Assembly: GCA_022573095.1 (NCBI GenBank)
Contig: JACZUR010000043.1
Location: 1-11,758 of the forward strand
Origin: Gemmatimonadota bacterium
GTDB taxonomy: Bacteria; Gemmatimonadota; Gemmatimonadetes; Gemmatimonadales; GWC2-71-9
DNA: 11,758 nt
Direction: 5' to 3'
This document shows positions 1 to 8,127 of this stretch, piece by piece. The notes below the pieces were generated by a model, which saw nothing but the letters and a program-made list of their open reading frames with translations, had not been told where the DNA came from and searched no databases. Position numbers and translations under genes: made by a program. Each line of letters opens with the position of its first letter. Within the stretch, counting starts at the first letter, position 1.

Positions 1-1
1 G

Positions 2-1393
2 GAGTTCGCTCTTTCCCAAAAGGAGGGGCTCCGCGCCAGAAATTTTTGGACTCTCGGGCTGGTGCTGTGGATGTTCGGACGTGAACGGACGGCTGTAGCG
101 GAATGGGTCTCCAACAAGTTCGCGAAACGTCCTGAGCTAGCGAACTCGAACATTGCGGCGTTGAATGCGGGTCACGCTTTCGGCGAAACTGCGGAACTGT
201 CCGGCAGTTTCACAGCATATTCGGTTCGGAAGGCTGATGTTGCACCCGGTCTTTACCGAACGGTTACCGGAATCGAGGCGCTGGGAATTGGTTTAGTGGC
301 AGGAACCAGGTCGGCGGGAGTGAGGATGGTGTTCGCCTCGTATCCAATTACGCCCGCTTCGGGGCTGCTGCATTTTCTGGCCGCTCAGAAGCACTTCGGC
401 GTGGTTACGTTCCAAGCCGAAGATGAGATTGCCGCCGTCTGTGCAGCAATCGGGGCTTCGTATGCGGGTGCGCTTGGAATCACTTCGAGTTCGGGTCCCG
501 GCATCGCACTCAAGACCGAGGGGATCGGCCTTGCGGTGGCTACCGAGTTGCCACTTGTGATCGTCAACTCCCAGCGTGCTGGCCCATCGACGGGGATGCC
601 AACTAAGAGTGAACAGAGCGATCTATTCCAGGCGATCTATGGTCGCAATTCGGACTCCGCCTTACCCGTGATAGCCGCTGCGACACCCGCCGACTGCTTC
701 GAGGTCGGAATGGAGGCCGTTCGCCTGGCAACCAAATACATGACGCCAGTAATGCTCCTGACAGATGGCTATCTTGCGAACGCGGCCGAGCCGTGGCGGA
801 TTCCCGACCCCGATAGCCTTCCAGAGTTTCCCGTAGCGTTCCGGACGGACCCTATCGGGTTTCATCCCTTTGCGCGACACGAAGAGACGCTGGCTCGCGG
901 TTGGCCTGTACCGGGAACCCCAGGCCTTGAACACCGCATCGGTGGAATCGAGAGAGACTTTGACTCGGGTCACATATCGTACGACCCCGATAACCATCAG
1001 AAGATGACCGATACCCGCACTGAAAAAGTGGCGAGAATAGCTCGGGACATTCCACGTCAGGGCGTTGCCGTTGGAAACGAAGGTGGTGCGCTAGGAGTCG
1101 TTGGCTGGGGCTCGACCTTCGGAGCTATAAAGCAAGCCGTCAAGATGGCACGAGACGAAGGCCTGGACGTGTCGCACGTCCACCTTCGCTATCTCAGTCC
1201 CTTCCCCGAAAATCTTCGCGACGTCCTGGCATCTTATGACCGTCTCCTCATCCCCGAGCTGAATCTAGGCCAGTTGCGCGCCGTGCTGCAGAGTTCGTAC
1301 TTGATGGAGATGAAAGGATTCAACAAGGTGACCGGACAACCATTCAAAGTGGCTGAACTGTTCGAAGCGATTCGGGTATCCTTGAGAGATTAG
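2..1393 (+). CDS. korA: 2-oxoacid:ferredoxin oxidoreductase alpha subunit, KorA type (5' partial)
   Basis: This is the alpha subunit of a CoA-dependent 2-oxoacid:ferredoxin oxidoreductase, probably 2-oxoglutarate:ferredoxin oxidoreductase (KorAB). The enzyme oxidatively decarboxylates the oxoacid to acyl-CoA and reduces ferredoxin in the cytoplasm. The frame is open to the left edge, so the start is outside the window; the GTG at 62 and the ATG at 71 are internal codons. The visible N-terminus reads like the tail of the gamma domain that is fused to alpha in many bacterial KorA proteins. Then come YPITPAS, SSSGPG and RAGPSTGMPTKSEQSDL, which are hallmarks of the alpha domain, and a C-terminal Rossmann-like domain with VVGWGSTFGAI and ELNLGQLRAVL. 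About 463 residues are visible; a fused KorA is about 600, so roughly 150 are missing. It ends 4 bases before korB. The family assignment is secure; the 2-oxoglutarate preference is inferred. Confidence 0.93.
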   Translation, partial: EFALSQKEGLRARNFWTLGLVLWMFGRERTAVAEWVSNKFAKRPELANSNIAALNAGHAFGETAELSGSFTAYSVRKADVAPGLYRTVTGIEALGIGLVAGTRSAGVRMVFASYPITPASGLLHFLAAQKHFGVVTFQAEDEIAAVCAAIGASYAGALGITSSSGPGIALKTEGIGLAVATELPLVIVNSQRAGPSTGMPTKSEQSDLFQAIYGRNSDSALPVIAAATPADCFEVGMEAVRLATKYMTPVMLLTDGYLANAAEPWRIPDPDSLPEFPVAFRTDPIGFHPFARHEETLARGWPVPGTPGLEHRIGGIERDFDSGHISYDPDNHQKMTDTRTEKVARIARDIPRQGVAVGNEGGALGVVGWGSTFGAIKQAVKMARDEGLDVSHVHLRYLSPFPENLRDVLASYDRLLIPELNLGQLRAVLQSSYLMEMKGFNKVTGQPFKVAELFEAIRVSLRD

Positions 1394-1397
1394 CCGA

Positions 1398-2417
1398 ATG
1401 ACCGTCGAAGCAGCGAAACTCACCGCCAAAGATTTCGCTTCCGATCAGGAGGTCCGTTGGTGCCCGGCGTGTGGCGATTACGCCATCCTAAAGGCAATGC
1501 AGCGAATTATGCCGGAGTTGGAAGTTCCCAAAGAAAACATTGTCTTTGTATCGGGCATCGGATGCGCTGCACGGTTTCCCTATTACATGTCGACCTACGG
1601 ATTCCATACGATTCATGGTCGGGGCCCGGCGATCGCCACTGGGATCAAATTGGCTAACCCCCATCTCGACGTGTGGCTTACAACCGGCGACGGTGACTCT
1701 CTCAGCATCGGCGGTAATCACCTGATTCACGTGCTTCGCCGCAATGTGGACATGCAGATTTTGATGTTCAACAATGAAACTTATGGTCTCACAAAGGGCC
1801 AATATTCTCCGACCTCCAGGGTCGGCACCAAGTCCCCTTCGACCCCGCTTGGTTCACTGGATACACCGCTTTCAGGGTGCGCCGTCGCGTTGGCAGCGGG
1901 CGCACGATTCGTAGCGCGGGGAGTTGACATCAGCAAGGGACTAGCTGACCTGTTCAAGGCGGCTCACGCACACCGGGGCACTTCATTCGTTGAAATTTTC
2001 CAAAATTGCATCGTTTTCAACGACGGTGTTTTCGATCATTTTGCAGACCGCAGCGTTGCTCCCGACAAACAAGTTTTGGTTGAGCACGACAAACCGATGT
2101 TGTTCGGAAAGGAACGACAGTACGGCATCCGGCTGAAGCCAGGCTCGCTCGAGCTTGAGGTCGTGACGTTGGGCGAGAACGGAATAGGCAATGAAGATAT
2201 TCTGCGTCATGACGAGTCGAACAAAATCCTCGCATCCGCTTTGATCGAAATGGAACCCCCTGATTTTCCGGTTGCAATGGGAGTGATATACCGCAGGTCA
2301 GATGCCACGTACGAATCAATGGTGCACGCTCAGATCGATGCCGCAATGCAGGAGCGGCCTGACGTGGAACTGAGCGAGTTGTTGCAACAAGGTCGAACTT
2401 GGTTGGTAGCTGGGTAA
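1398..2417 (+). CDS. korB: 2-oxoacid:ferredoxin oxidoreductase beta subunit, KorB type
   Basis: This is the thiamine-pyrophosphate and [4Fe-4S] subunit that pairs with KorA. It binds the 2-oxoacid, decarboxylates it and passes electrons to ferredoxin. The TPP motif is visible as GDGD at residues 97-100, with the paired NN at 125-126. Four cysteines, C22 and C25 (WCPACGD), C56 (GIGCAARF) and C204 (QNCIVFND), match the cluster-ligand pattern of the family. YGLTKGQYSPTS at 129-140 is the form usual in KorB. The length of 339 residues is normal and the protein appears complete. The ATG follows the korA stop by 4 bases, with a modest GAGAG about 9 bases upstream, so translation is probably coupled to korA. 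Function is high confidence; 2-oxoglutarate as substrate is inferred. Confidence 0.94.
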   Translation: MTVEAAKLTAKDFASDQEVRWCPACGDYAILKAMQRIMPELEVPKENIVFVSGIGCAARFPYYMSTYGFHTIHGRGPAIATGIKLANPHLDVWLTTGDGDSLSIGGNHLIHVLRRNVDMQILMFNNETYGLTKGQYSPTSRVGTKSPSTPLGSLDTPLSGCAVALAAGARFVARGVDISKGLADLFKAAHAHRGTSFVEIFQNCIVFNDGVFDHFADRSVAPDKQVLVEHDKPMLFGKERQYGIRLKPGSLELEVVTLGENGIGNEDILRHDESNKILASALIEMEPPDFPVAMGVIYRRSDATYESMVHAQIDAAMQERPDVELSELLQQGRTWLVAG

Positions 2418-2424
2418 AGATCCC

Positions 2425-2442
2425 GGAAACGAGATGGTTTCC
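2425..2442. terminator. small hairpin between convergent korB and permease genes
   Basis: GGAAAC and GTTTCC form a 6-bp stem around the loop GAGATG, lying in the 55-base gap between the korB stop and the stop of the convergent permease gene. There is no T-run on either side, so intrinsic termination would be weak. Its position fits a bidirectional 3'-end structure, but it could be coincidental. Confidence 0.25.
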
Positions 2443-2472
2443 ACTGTAGTGCTAAGGTATTTGCAGCACGCA

Positions 2473-3675
2473 TTACTCGTGCCGTAGCGCTTCGATCGGA
2501 TCTAGTAGCGCCGCCCGATGTGCCGGCCAAAGTCCGAAGAAGATTCCCACCGCGGCGCTGAATACGAACGAAACGACAATCGTTTCGAGAGAGACTTGAG
2601 TGTTCCAGCCCTGGAACTTCGCCAGCGACACGGCGCCTACACTCCCAAGTATTATTCCGAGCACCCCACCCATAGTGCAGAGAGTCACTGCCTCAACAAG
2701 AAACTGAAGCATTATCGAGCGCCTGCGTGCACCGAGGGCTTTGCGAATTCCTATTTCCTGAGTCCGTTCAGTGACGGATACGAGCATGATGTTCATGATG
2801 CCGATACCGCCAACGATCAGACTAACCGCAGCGATTCCGGCAAGCAGAAACGTGAGAGTCGCGGTCGTTTCCTGCCTCGCGGACAAAAACTCGCTTCTGT
2901 TCCGAATCTGAAAATCGTTGGGAGCCCCAGGGCGAATCCCGTGTTCGCGTCTCAGCACGTTCTCAATTCCGATCATCGCAACCATTGTCGAGTCGGGATG
3001 GGTTACCTGTACAGTGACGGATCTAAGGCGGTCGGTTCCGAAAACTCGGAACTGACCTGTCTTAAGGGGAATAAGTAATTGTTCGTCAGGATTCGAGAAC
3101 CCTACCGCGCCCTTCTCGCTCAGCACTCCGATTATTTCGAATGGTATGCCTCTGATGCTGATCTGTTGGCCGATCATTGCGGCGCCGTTGGCACCCAAGA
3201 GTTCGGGTACGGCACTCCCCAATACCACGACCCTTCTGCGGGCGACGTTGTGGCCGGAGGTGAACATTTCGCCCGCAACAACTTCATAGTTGTTGATGTC
3301 GATGTATTTAGGCAGGGTTGCCAGCACGGTTACGTTTGCGTTCTGGTTTCCGTACTTGATCTGTTGGTTTCGTGAAAGTTCGGGTACTACCGCCTTTACT
3401 CCGGCAGTAATCGCTGCCAGCGCGGTTGCGTCGCTTGTCGTGAGGCTCACTCTCTGATCGCTTGCGACACCGCGACGGAATGACTGGCCCGGATACACGG
3501 ACAACAGATCTGTTCCCAGCGCGTCAAGTTGTTCCTCAACAGCCGCGCGTGCACCTGTGCCAAGCGCTACCATAATGATGACCGCGGCCACGCCTATTAT
3601 GATCCCGAGCATGGTGAGAAACGACCGCAGTTTGTTTGCTTTGATAGCGCCGAGGGCGACGAGTATGATTTCCAT
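2473..3675 (-). CDS. MacB-like ABC transporter permease (FtsX family), no ATPase domain
   Basis: This is an inner-membrane permease of the MacB/FtsX type, 400 residues. The order is one N-terminal membrane segment (about 20-40), a large periplasmic MacB_PCD domain (about 45-265), then three C-terminal segments (about 273-300, 322-352 and 362-386). ERTQEIGIRKALGARRRSI (303-321) is the typical cytoplasmic coupling region, and the ending DPIEALRHE is characteristic of the family. Classical E. coli MacB is about 650 residues because an ATPase domain is fused at its N-terminus; here that domain is absent and the protein starts directly at the permease. Its start overlaps the stop of the adaptor gene by one base (TGATG), so translation is coupled and no ATPase gene can sit between them. 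A separate ATPase must be encoded elsewhere if the pump is active. The transported substrate cannot be read from the sequence. Confidence 0.92.
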   Translation of the reverse strand: MEIILVALGAIKANKLRSFLTMLGIIIGVAAVIIMVALGTGARAAVEEQLDALGTDLLSVYPGQSFRRGVASDQRVSLTTSDATALAAITAGVKAVVPELSRNQQIKYGNQNANVTVLATLPKYIDINNYEVVAGEMFTSGHNVARRRVVVLGSAVPELLGANGAAMIGQQISIRGIPFEIIGVLSEKGAVGFSNPDEQLLIPLKTGQFRVFGTDRLRSVTVQVTHPDSTMVAMIGIENVLRREHGIRPGAPNDFQIRNRSEFLSARQETTATLTFLLAGIAAVSLIVGGIGIMNIMLVSVTERTQEIGIRKALGARRRSIMLQFLVEAVTLCTMGGVLGIILGSVGAVSLAKFQGWNTQVSLETIVVSFVFSAAVGIFFGLWPAHRAALLDPIEALRHE

Positions 3676-5246
3676 CAGCGGCGCCCGCCTGACGTCAAGC
3701 CACCTCCGGTGAAGCGGCTAATTCTCTCCTGAAACTCCTGTTGGCTTTGCAGAAGTCCTGCGCTGGGAAGCAACAGAACAGTGTCCGACGTATCGAGACC
3801 CCTTACGACCTCAGAGAAGTCGAGGTCGGTTAGCCCGGTGCGGATCGGCACCGCCGTAGGGTTGCCGTCGCGCAACGCGAACACTATATACTCTCCCCCA
3901 AATTGAAACTGACTGCCGGATCGCTGCCCTTGGCGTCCGCTGCGACCTCGCCCCCCCTGCCCACGTTGCCCACGTTGCCCACCACCTCCCATAGCGGAGC
4001 GAATTCTCGTCATTATCGCACGCTCGGCCTGCGTGAGCGACTGGAACGCTTGCGGGCCCCCGCTTTGGATTTTCTGCAGGACGGGGTTGACCTGCTCCGC
4101 AGTGAGTCCCGCGGGAAGTTGTATCTCCTGACCTCGAAAGCTGACCGTGTTCGGCGATGCGCTGGCGGCGATCACCTGGGCGTTTTGAGCCGAGTCGCCT
4201 CCCGCCCGTGGCCGCCCGCCCCCCTGAGCCTGGCGGGCTGTCTCGAGTTGACGCCGAACGGTCTCCATTTCTATGCCGAGTACCGCCGCTGCTGATGAAA
4301 CATCACGTTGGGTGCGAAGCGCGGCATTGGGCACGGCCACCACTCCCTCTCTCGAGCCAATGTGAATCTCAACCTCAGAATTCATACCGGGTCGCATCAG
4401 CCCCTGGTCGTTCGCGATCCGGATCAGGACCGGAAACATGGTCACGTTCTGCTGTTCGATGGCCTCCGGCTCGATCTTGAGGACAGTTCCCTGAAAGGGT
4501 TGGTTCGGATATGCGTCGACCGTTATGGTTACCTGCAGGCCCGGTTCGATCTTCCCAATATCCGTTTCGTCGACCAGCGTACGTATCTGTACAATGTCGA
4601 GGTTCGCCATCTTAAGGAGAACTTGGCCTCCGCTCAATCCCTGGCTCGCCGACTGGATCACGGATCCCACTTCAACGTTTCTACTGAGGATCATGCCGGC
4701 AATGGGGGCTCGGACTTCGGTGTCCTCGTATGCTATGCGAGCGTCTTCGAGGGACCGTTGAGACCTTACCAGCGAGGCGTATGCATTTGCGCGGTTCAGC
4801 CGTGCATTTTCGTATTCCTGTTCCGTGATCGACTGAGAGTCGTGAAGCGCTTGCGAACGCCTCAACTGAGACTCCGCGTTGTCCAGCTGCGCTTGCGCTA
4901 CCTCAAGGTCGGCCTCGGCCTGAATGACAGCATTACGAGGTATACGTTGGTCGACTCGCACCAGCAAGTCACCAGCACCTACCTCGTCACCTACTTCAGC
5001 CAGCACATCGATGATTTCACCCGACGCCTTAGACTTAACCTCCACCGTTCGGATCGGCTCCACAACTCCGGCTGCGCTCGCCGACAGTACGATGTCGCGA
5101 ACGGCTACGGGAACCATTTGGTATACTGGGATCTCCACTTCTTCCGTACAGCCCATTAGAGTTCCGATCGCGAGTGCCGCAGTTAGTCGCGTCGTCTTGA
5201 ACAGATTCATCTCAACTTTGGATCCAGTGTTTATTTTGAGAGTCAT
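3675..5246 (-). CDS. MacA-like periplasmic adaptor lipoprotein (HlyD family) with RG-rich insert
   Basis: This is a membrane-fusion protein that bridges an inner-membrane permease and a TolC-type channel. Counting from the ATG at 5246 (523 residues), the lipobox LMGC puts the acylated cysteine at residue 33. The biotinyl-lipoyl halves are near 58-100 and 176-200 (EVRAPIAGMILSRNVEVGS), a coiled-coil hairpin lies at about 105-172, and a beta-barrel at about 215-300. A roughly 140-residue insert (about 313-450) separates AVPNAALR from the membrane-proximal C-terminal domain (GEYIVFALRDGNPTAVPIR). It ends in an Arg/Gly/Gln-rich tract at 420-445. Start choice: the ATG at 5246 forms an ATGA overlap with the channel gene, which favours coupling. 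The ATG at 5210 would give a more standard short lipoprotein signal (Cys at 21) but has only a poor ribosome binding site. The family is certain; the exported substrate is unknown. Confidence 0.92.
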   Translation of the reverse strand: MTLKINTGSKVEMNLFKTTRLTAALAIGTLMGCTEEVEIPVYQMVPVAVRDIVLSASAAGVVEPIRTVEVKSKASGEIIDVLAEVGDEVGAGDLLVRVDQRIPRNAVIQAEADLEVAQAQLDNAESQLRRSQALHDSQSITEQEYENARLNRANAYASLVRSQRSLEDARIAYEDTEVRAPIAGMILSRNVEVGSVIQSASQGLSGGQVLLKMANLDIVQIRTLVDETDIGKIEPGLQVTITVDAYPNQPFQGTVLKIEPEAIEQQNVTMFPVLIRIANDQGLMRPGMNSEVEIHIGSREGVVAVPNAALRTQRDVSSAAAVLGIEMETVRRQLETARQAQGGGRPRAGGDSAQNAQVIAASASPNTVSFRGQEIQLPAGLTAEQVNPVLQKIQSGGPQAFQSLTQAERAIMTRIRSAMGGGGQRGQRGQGGRGRSGRQGQRSGSQFQFGGEYIVFALRDGNPTAVPIRTGLTDLDFSEVVRGLDTSDTVLLLPSAGLLQSQQEFQERISRFTGGGLTSGGRR

Positions 5247-6547
5247 ATCTCGCGCCCAATTAACGTCTCAATCTCCGCCTTAGCGATAAAGAAATCCAGC
5301 TTGGCCTGTACGAAATCTACGTCCGACTGGTCCAGGCTCACCTGAGAGACGAGCACTTCTACGATTGTCGACACACCAAGCCGGTAACGCTCCTGCCGTA
5401 CCCGGAGTTCCTCTTCAGCGGCAGCGTGGCTTGCATCGGCTATGTCCATCCGCAGCCGGGCAGATTCAAGAGCGGCGAACTGGCGAGTCAACTCGGCATT
5501 CACCCGCCGGCGCGTGTCACGTTGGCGCGCCCGCGCGAAATCAGTGTTTGCGGACGATCGTGAGACACCGGCTTCGCGGGAGAAGCCGTTAAATATTGGC
5601 CAGTTGACAGACACCCGAGCGGACCAGCTGTTGCTAAGATTGCTAAGTGCGTCGCCCGACCAAGACTGGGAGTACGAGGCACTGACACTCGGAAAGTATA
5701 GGGATCGCGAAACAGTTAACTGGGCGTTAGCCGCCCTCACTCCAGCCTCTGCTGCCCTGATGGATGGAGAGTTAAGCAAGGCCTCCTGACGCAAACCGGA
5801 CGTATCTACAGCCATGCCAACCGATGTCGCCTGGGACTCCCGCACGGCGATCGCTCCATCGATACCCATGACGCGCCCGAGATCAGCGGTAGCCGTGGCC
5901 AACTGCGTCTCTGCATTCAGGAGTTGTAGTCTAGCGTTCGAGAAATCGACGAAACTGCTCAGTGTGTCGGAGCGGACAGCAGTACCCGCCGCAAGCTTCT
6001 CTCGTGTAATGCTCAATTGGCGCTGCGAGCGCTCGATTCGAGTTTGTGCAACCCGAACTAGATCCATCCCAGCCAGCGCGTTGAAAAAAATTCTTTTTGT
6101 GGCCAGAACAACCTCAAAGCGCTGGTCCGAGAGCGCCGCGTTCGCGCTAGTGATGTCTGCGTCGGCCGACCGGTTCGTCGCGCTGCGGCGGAACCCATCA
6201 AAGATGACCATCGACGCCGAAAGAGACGTCGAATAGGACGTGGCCGATCCGGAGACCGTGCGCTGTGTGCTGGGATCGAATCGATTAGTGGAGTTGGCGC
6301 TCCAACCGCCTGATCCCGAGATCGTGGGCAGCCAGTTCCCAACAGCTTCCCTCCTGCCGGCACCTGCAATGTCGACGTTTCCCCTTGCCTGGACCACCGC
6401 GGGGCTGGCTCGCAACGCCAACTCGACGGCCTGCTCCAGCGTGACCTCAGTAGTCTGGCTGAAACTCACCGCCGGAAGTCCGGTCACCATCGCCGTCAGC
6501 AAAAGTGCTAGTCGATGGCACATATTCATGTAGCTACGAGTCTTCAT
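5243..6547 (-). CDS. TolC-family outer-membrane efflux channel
   Basis: This is an outer-membrane channel subunit of the OEP family, which trimerises to form the exit duct of a tripartite exporter. From the ATG at 6547 it has 434 residues. A Sec signal peptide comes first (basic n-region, then CHRLALLLTAMVTGLPAVS), followed by two homologous OEP repeats. The first opens with VTLEQAVELALRASPAVVQ and the second is near LLNSPSIRAAEAGVRAA. Both have the long amphipathic helices rich in Ala, Gln and Arg that are typical of TolC. The frame is also open to a TTG at 6592, only 3 bases past the upstream gene's stop. I prefer 6547 because it gives a normal signal peptide. No start has a strong Shine-Dalgarno. 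The 3' end overlaps the adaptor gene as ATGA, so both are made from one transcript. Confidence 0.92.
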   Translation of the reverse strand: MKTRSYMNMCHRLALLLTAMVTGLPAVSFSQTTEVTLEQAVELALRASPAVVQARGNVDIAGAGRREAVGNWLPTISGSGGWSANSTNRFDPSTQRTVSGSATSYSTSLSASMVIFDGFRRSATNRSADADITSANAALSDQRFEVVLATKRIFFNALAGMDLVRVAQTRIERSQRQLSITREKLAAGTAVRSDTLSSFVDFSNARLQLLNAETQLATATADLGRVMGIDGAIAVRESQATSVGMAVDTSGLRQEALLNSPSIRAAEAGVRAANAQLTVSRSLYFPSVSASYSQSWSGDALSNLSNSWSARVSVNWPIFNGFSREAGVSRSSANTDFARARQRDTRRRVNAELTRQFAALESARLRMDIADASHAAAEEELRVRQERYRLGVSTIVEVLVSQVSLDQSDVDFVQAKLDFFIAKAEIETLIGREI

Positions 6548-6595
6548 CTTCTCATGTCTTCGTTGAAATCTTTTCTCTAGATCCGCGTTCAAATT

Positions 6596-7243
6596 CTACT
6601 CAGTTTCCGGTTCTGCGTCATAGACTCTTTGAAACTCCAAGGTCCTGGATGCGCCGCGCATTCGCAGACGGGTATTTACCACGAGGCGTTCCGAGCTAGA
6701 AACAAGTTCGTAGGTTTCCGTGATCCTACCCCAGTCATCCGATTCCCGTTCGACCACAAGGCGCCCATCTTCCCACTGCGCCTTGATGCGGACGCGCTCC
6801 CCTCGACCTACAGCCTCCAAGTCCCGTCTCCGCCCGTCGGCACGGATAACCGTAATCTCTCCGGCCGCATTCGCTATGTCGATTGTGGAATCACTTTGAC
6901 TGATGGTCAGTCTTTCGGCACCCGCAAGCAGCATTCGCAACGCCGCGCCCGGATTGCCGCTATTTTGATCGCGACCGCCTACTCTCCCTCCCCGACCGCC
7001 GGTAATACCACCCATTCCGCCCCCACGACCTCCACGACCTCCGCGAGAGGATCTCCCCTCGCGTGCTCGGTCGCGAGGGTTGTCGCTATCGTCGCGATTC
7101 AATATCCAAGTGCCCGACAGGTCAGGCACAGAGTTGGGAACGCCAGAAATCTGGGCGTTCTGGGCTGGTTTCCCGCAGCTCATCAGCATCGTTAGTACAA
7201 CTCCAGTGATTAAAAACCAAGATGCCCTCAATCTCGCTCGCAT
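6596..7243 (-). CDS. putative lipoprotein with RG-rich linker, first gene of the export operon
   Basis: This is a 215-residue exported protein of no assigned function. The lipobox LMSC puts the acylated cysteine at residue 23. PDLSGTWILNRDDSDNPR (40-57) is a motif I recall in secreted 'SGTW' proteins of Gemmatimonadota/Acidobacteriota. A Gly/Arg-rich low-complexity tract follows (about 63-91), then a beta-rich C-terminal region (about 105-208), perhaps a small barrel. The start at 7243 is chosen over the in-frame ATG at 7279 because GAGGAGA sits 5 bases upstream of it and the lipoprotein signal then begins at residue 1. The stop lies 48 bases before the channel ATG, so it is probably co-transcribed with the channel, adaptor and permease genes. 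The Arg/Gly tract resembles the one in the adaptor of the same operon. The role is unknown; accessory or sensing functions are guesses. Confidence 0.85.
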   Translation of the reverse strand: MRARLRASWFLITGVVLTMLMSCGKPAQNAQISGVPNSVPDLSGTWILNRDDSDNPRDRAREGRSSRGGRGGRGGGMGGITGGRGGRVGGRDQNSGNPGAALRMLLAGAERLTISQSDSTIDIANAAGEITVIRADGRRRDLEAVGRGERVRIKAQWEDGRLVVERESDDWGRITETYELVSSSERLVVNTRLRMRGASRTLEFQRVYDAEPETE

Positions 7244-7571
7244 TTTTCTCTCCTCAAAAGTTCCCCAAACGCGGCTCATGCCACTGCGCTTACCCCCTAT
7301 AGACTGTCTCCCATCGAAGTTGTTAGCGGGACCATCCGGTCCTGAACTCTCACTATTGCGTTACCTTTTTGCCAAGAAGATCGAGATGAGAGGATGTTGC
7401 CAGTCGCCTAATCTACTGACATCGGGGGCTGGTCGACCACGCTCGGAAGCCGTTGGCTGCTTTGACTGGGCCCCCTTGAGGATCTACGCGCGTCAATTGA
7501 AACAAAGAACAGTTGGGTTGGCGATGCTAGGTTGGCATCCGGAAGAAGAACGGATTTTCGTTGGCCCCTAG
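7244..7571. other. operon leader / intergenic stretch with no convincing gene
   Basis: This stretch holds the 5' leader of the minus-strand export operon, including the strong GAGGAGA ribosome binding site at about 7249-7255 (read on the minus strand). I see no coding frame with recognisable protein features on either strand. No convincing -35/-10 pair stands out, although the operon promoter must lie here or just beyond. A plus-strand open frame running through to a TAG at 7569-7571 has no recognisable content. Confidence 0.5.
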
Positions 7572-7751
7572 CAGATAATCTTCATTGCCGGCACCACATT
7601 GGTGACTGTACTATGGGATCTCAATGTCGCAGTTATCTTGTTTGCGCTCTTGTTCTATGGCTTGCACAGATTACTTCCGATACACGATCTGACTTTTTCT
7701 TCGGAAACTGACTCCCTAGAGAGAGAAAGAGTTCACGGCAATAGCAACTAG
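7572..7751 (+). pseudogene. possible C-terminal remnant of a membrane protein
   Basis: After the TAG at 7569-7571 the same plus frame stays open for 59 codons to a TAG at 7749-7751. It encodes one strongly hydrophobic segment (IAGTTLVTVLWDLN, then VAVILFALLFYGLHRLLP) followed by a polar tail ending in RERVHGNSN. There is no good start codon with a ribosome binding site. It reads like the last transmembrane helix and tail of a transporter that has lost its front. I do not recognise the family, and a chance hydrophobic frame is possible. Confidence 0.3.
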
Positions 7752-7799
7752 ACTGGTCAGCCCACTTATTGTTAGACGGCCGCATGTTCAAGGACGGCG

Positions 7800-8057
7800 A
7801 TGAAGACGAGCAAGAAGGTGGTCATCGGCGCAGTGCTGCTCATCGTCGGCCTCCCTATGGCGTTGGTCCTGATCGCTGTAGCGTCATTCTACCCCACTTT
7901 CTACATCGCGAATCGGGCCAGGACGATGTACCCGGTGGGACGACTCGCGCCTCTGAAGTTCATGCGCGTCTTTGTGCGATCCGACGGGGAGTGGCGCCTC
8001 TTGTCGCTCTCTCTGACGCCGTGCGTCGATATGCTTGTGAGGATAGGCCGGTGCTAG
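7800..8057 (+). CDS. small membrane-anchored ORF, possibly a hybrid of two gene ends
   Basis: This is an 85-residue ORF with a good ribosome binding site (AAGGA, 5 bases before the ATG). Residues 1-6 are basic and residues 7-30 form a clear membrane or uncleaved signal segment, followed by FYPTFYIANRA. That front resembles the anchor of exported alpha/beta-hydrolases. The second half (MRVFVRSDGEWRLLSLSLTP) instead looks like the last strands of a SnoaL/DUF4440-type (NTF2-like) protein. The two do not normally go together, and the body of either family is missing. A break around residues 39-45 (bases 7915-7935) would explain this. Another frame continues to an ATGA at 8128-8131, overlapping the start of the next gene, so a frameshift or second break may also be present. 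Function unknown; both halves are recognised by feel only. Confidence 0.4.
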   Translation: MKTSKKVVIGAVLLIVGLPMALVLIAVASFYPTFYIANRARTMYPVGRLAPLKFMRVFVRSDGEWRLLSLSLTPCVDMLVRIGRC

Positions 8058-8127
8058 CGGACCGCAATCTGTCTGACATCACCTTTGAGCGGATCCTCGC
8101 GATTGCTCATGCGAAGCGATCAGAGCG

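Noticed and set aside
2518..3375. Plus-strand frames opposite the MacB-like permease
   Set aside because: They are low-complexity, polar translations of the antisense of a membrane protein; no domain is recognisable.
4308..5159. 283-residue plus-strand open frame opposite the MacA-like gene
   Set aside because: It lies wholly antisense to a well-supported adaptor gene, with no recognisable motif or plausible ribosome binding site.
7244..7279. Longer start (ATG at 7279) for the operon's first lipoprotein
   Set aside because: The 12 extra residues would precede a good lipoprotein signal, while the GAGGAGA ribosome binding site lies directly before the ATG at 7243.
7769..7780. GTTAGAC as an integron attC core site (GTTRRRY) near the composition change
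   Set aside because: No matching RYYYAAC with an imperfect inverted repeat is found in the preceding 150 bases, no second site follows the next ORFs, and no integrase is present. A single 7-mer is expected by chance.
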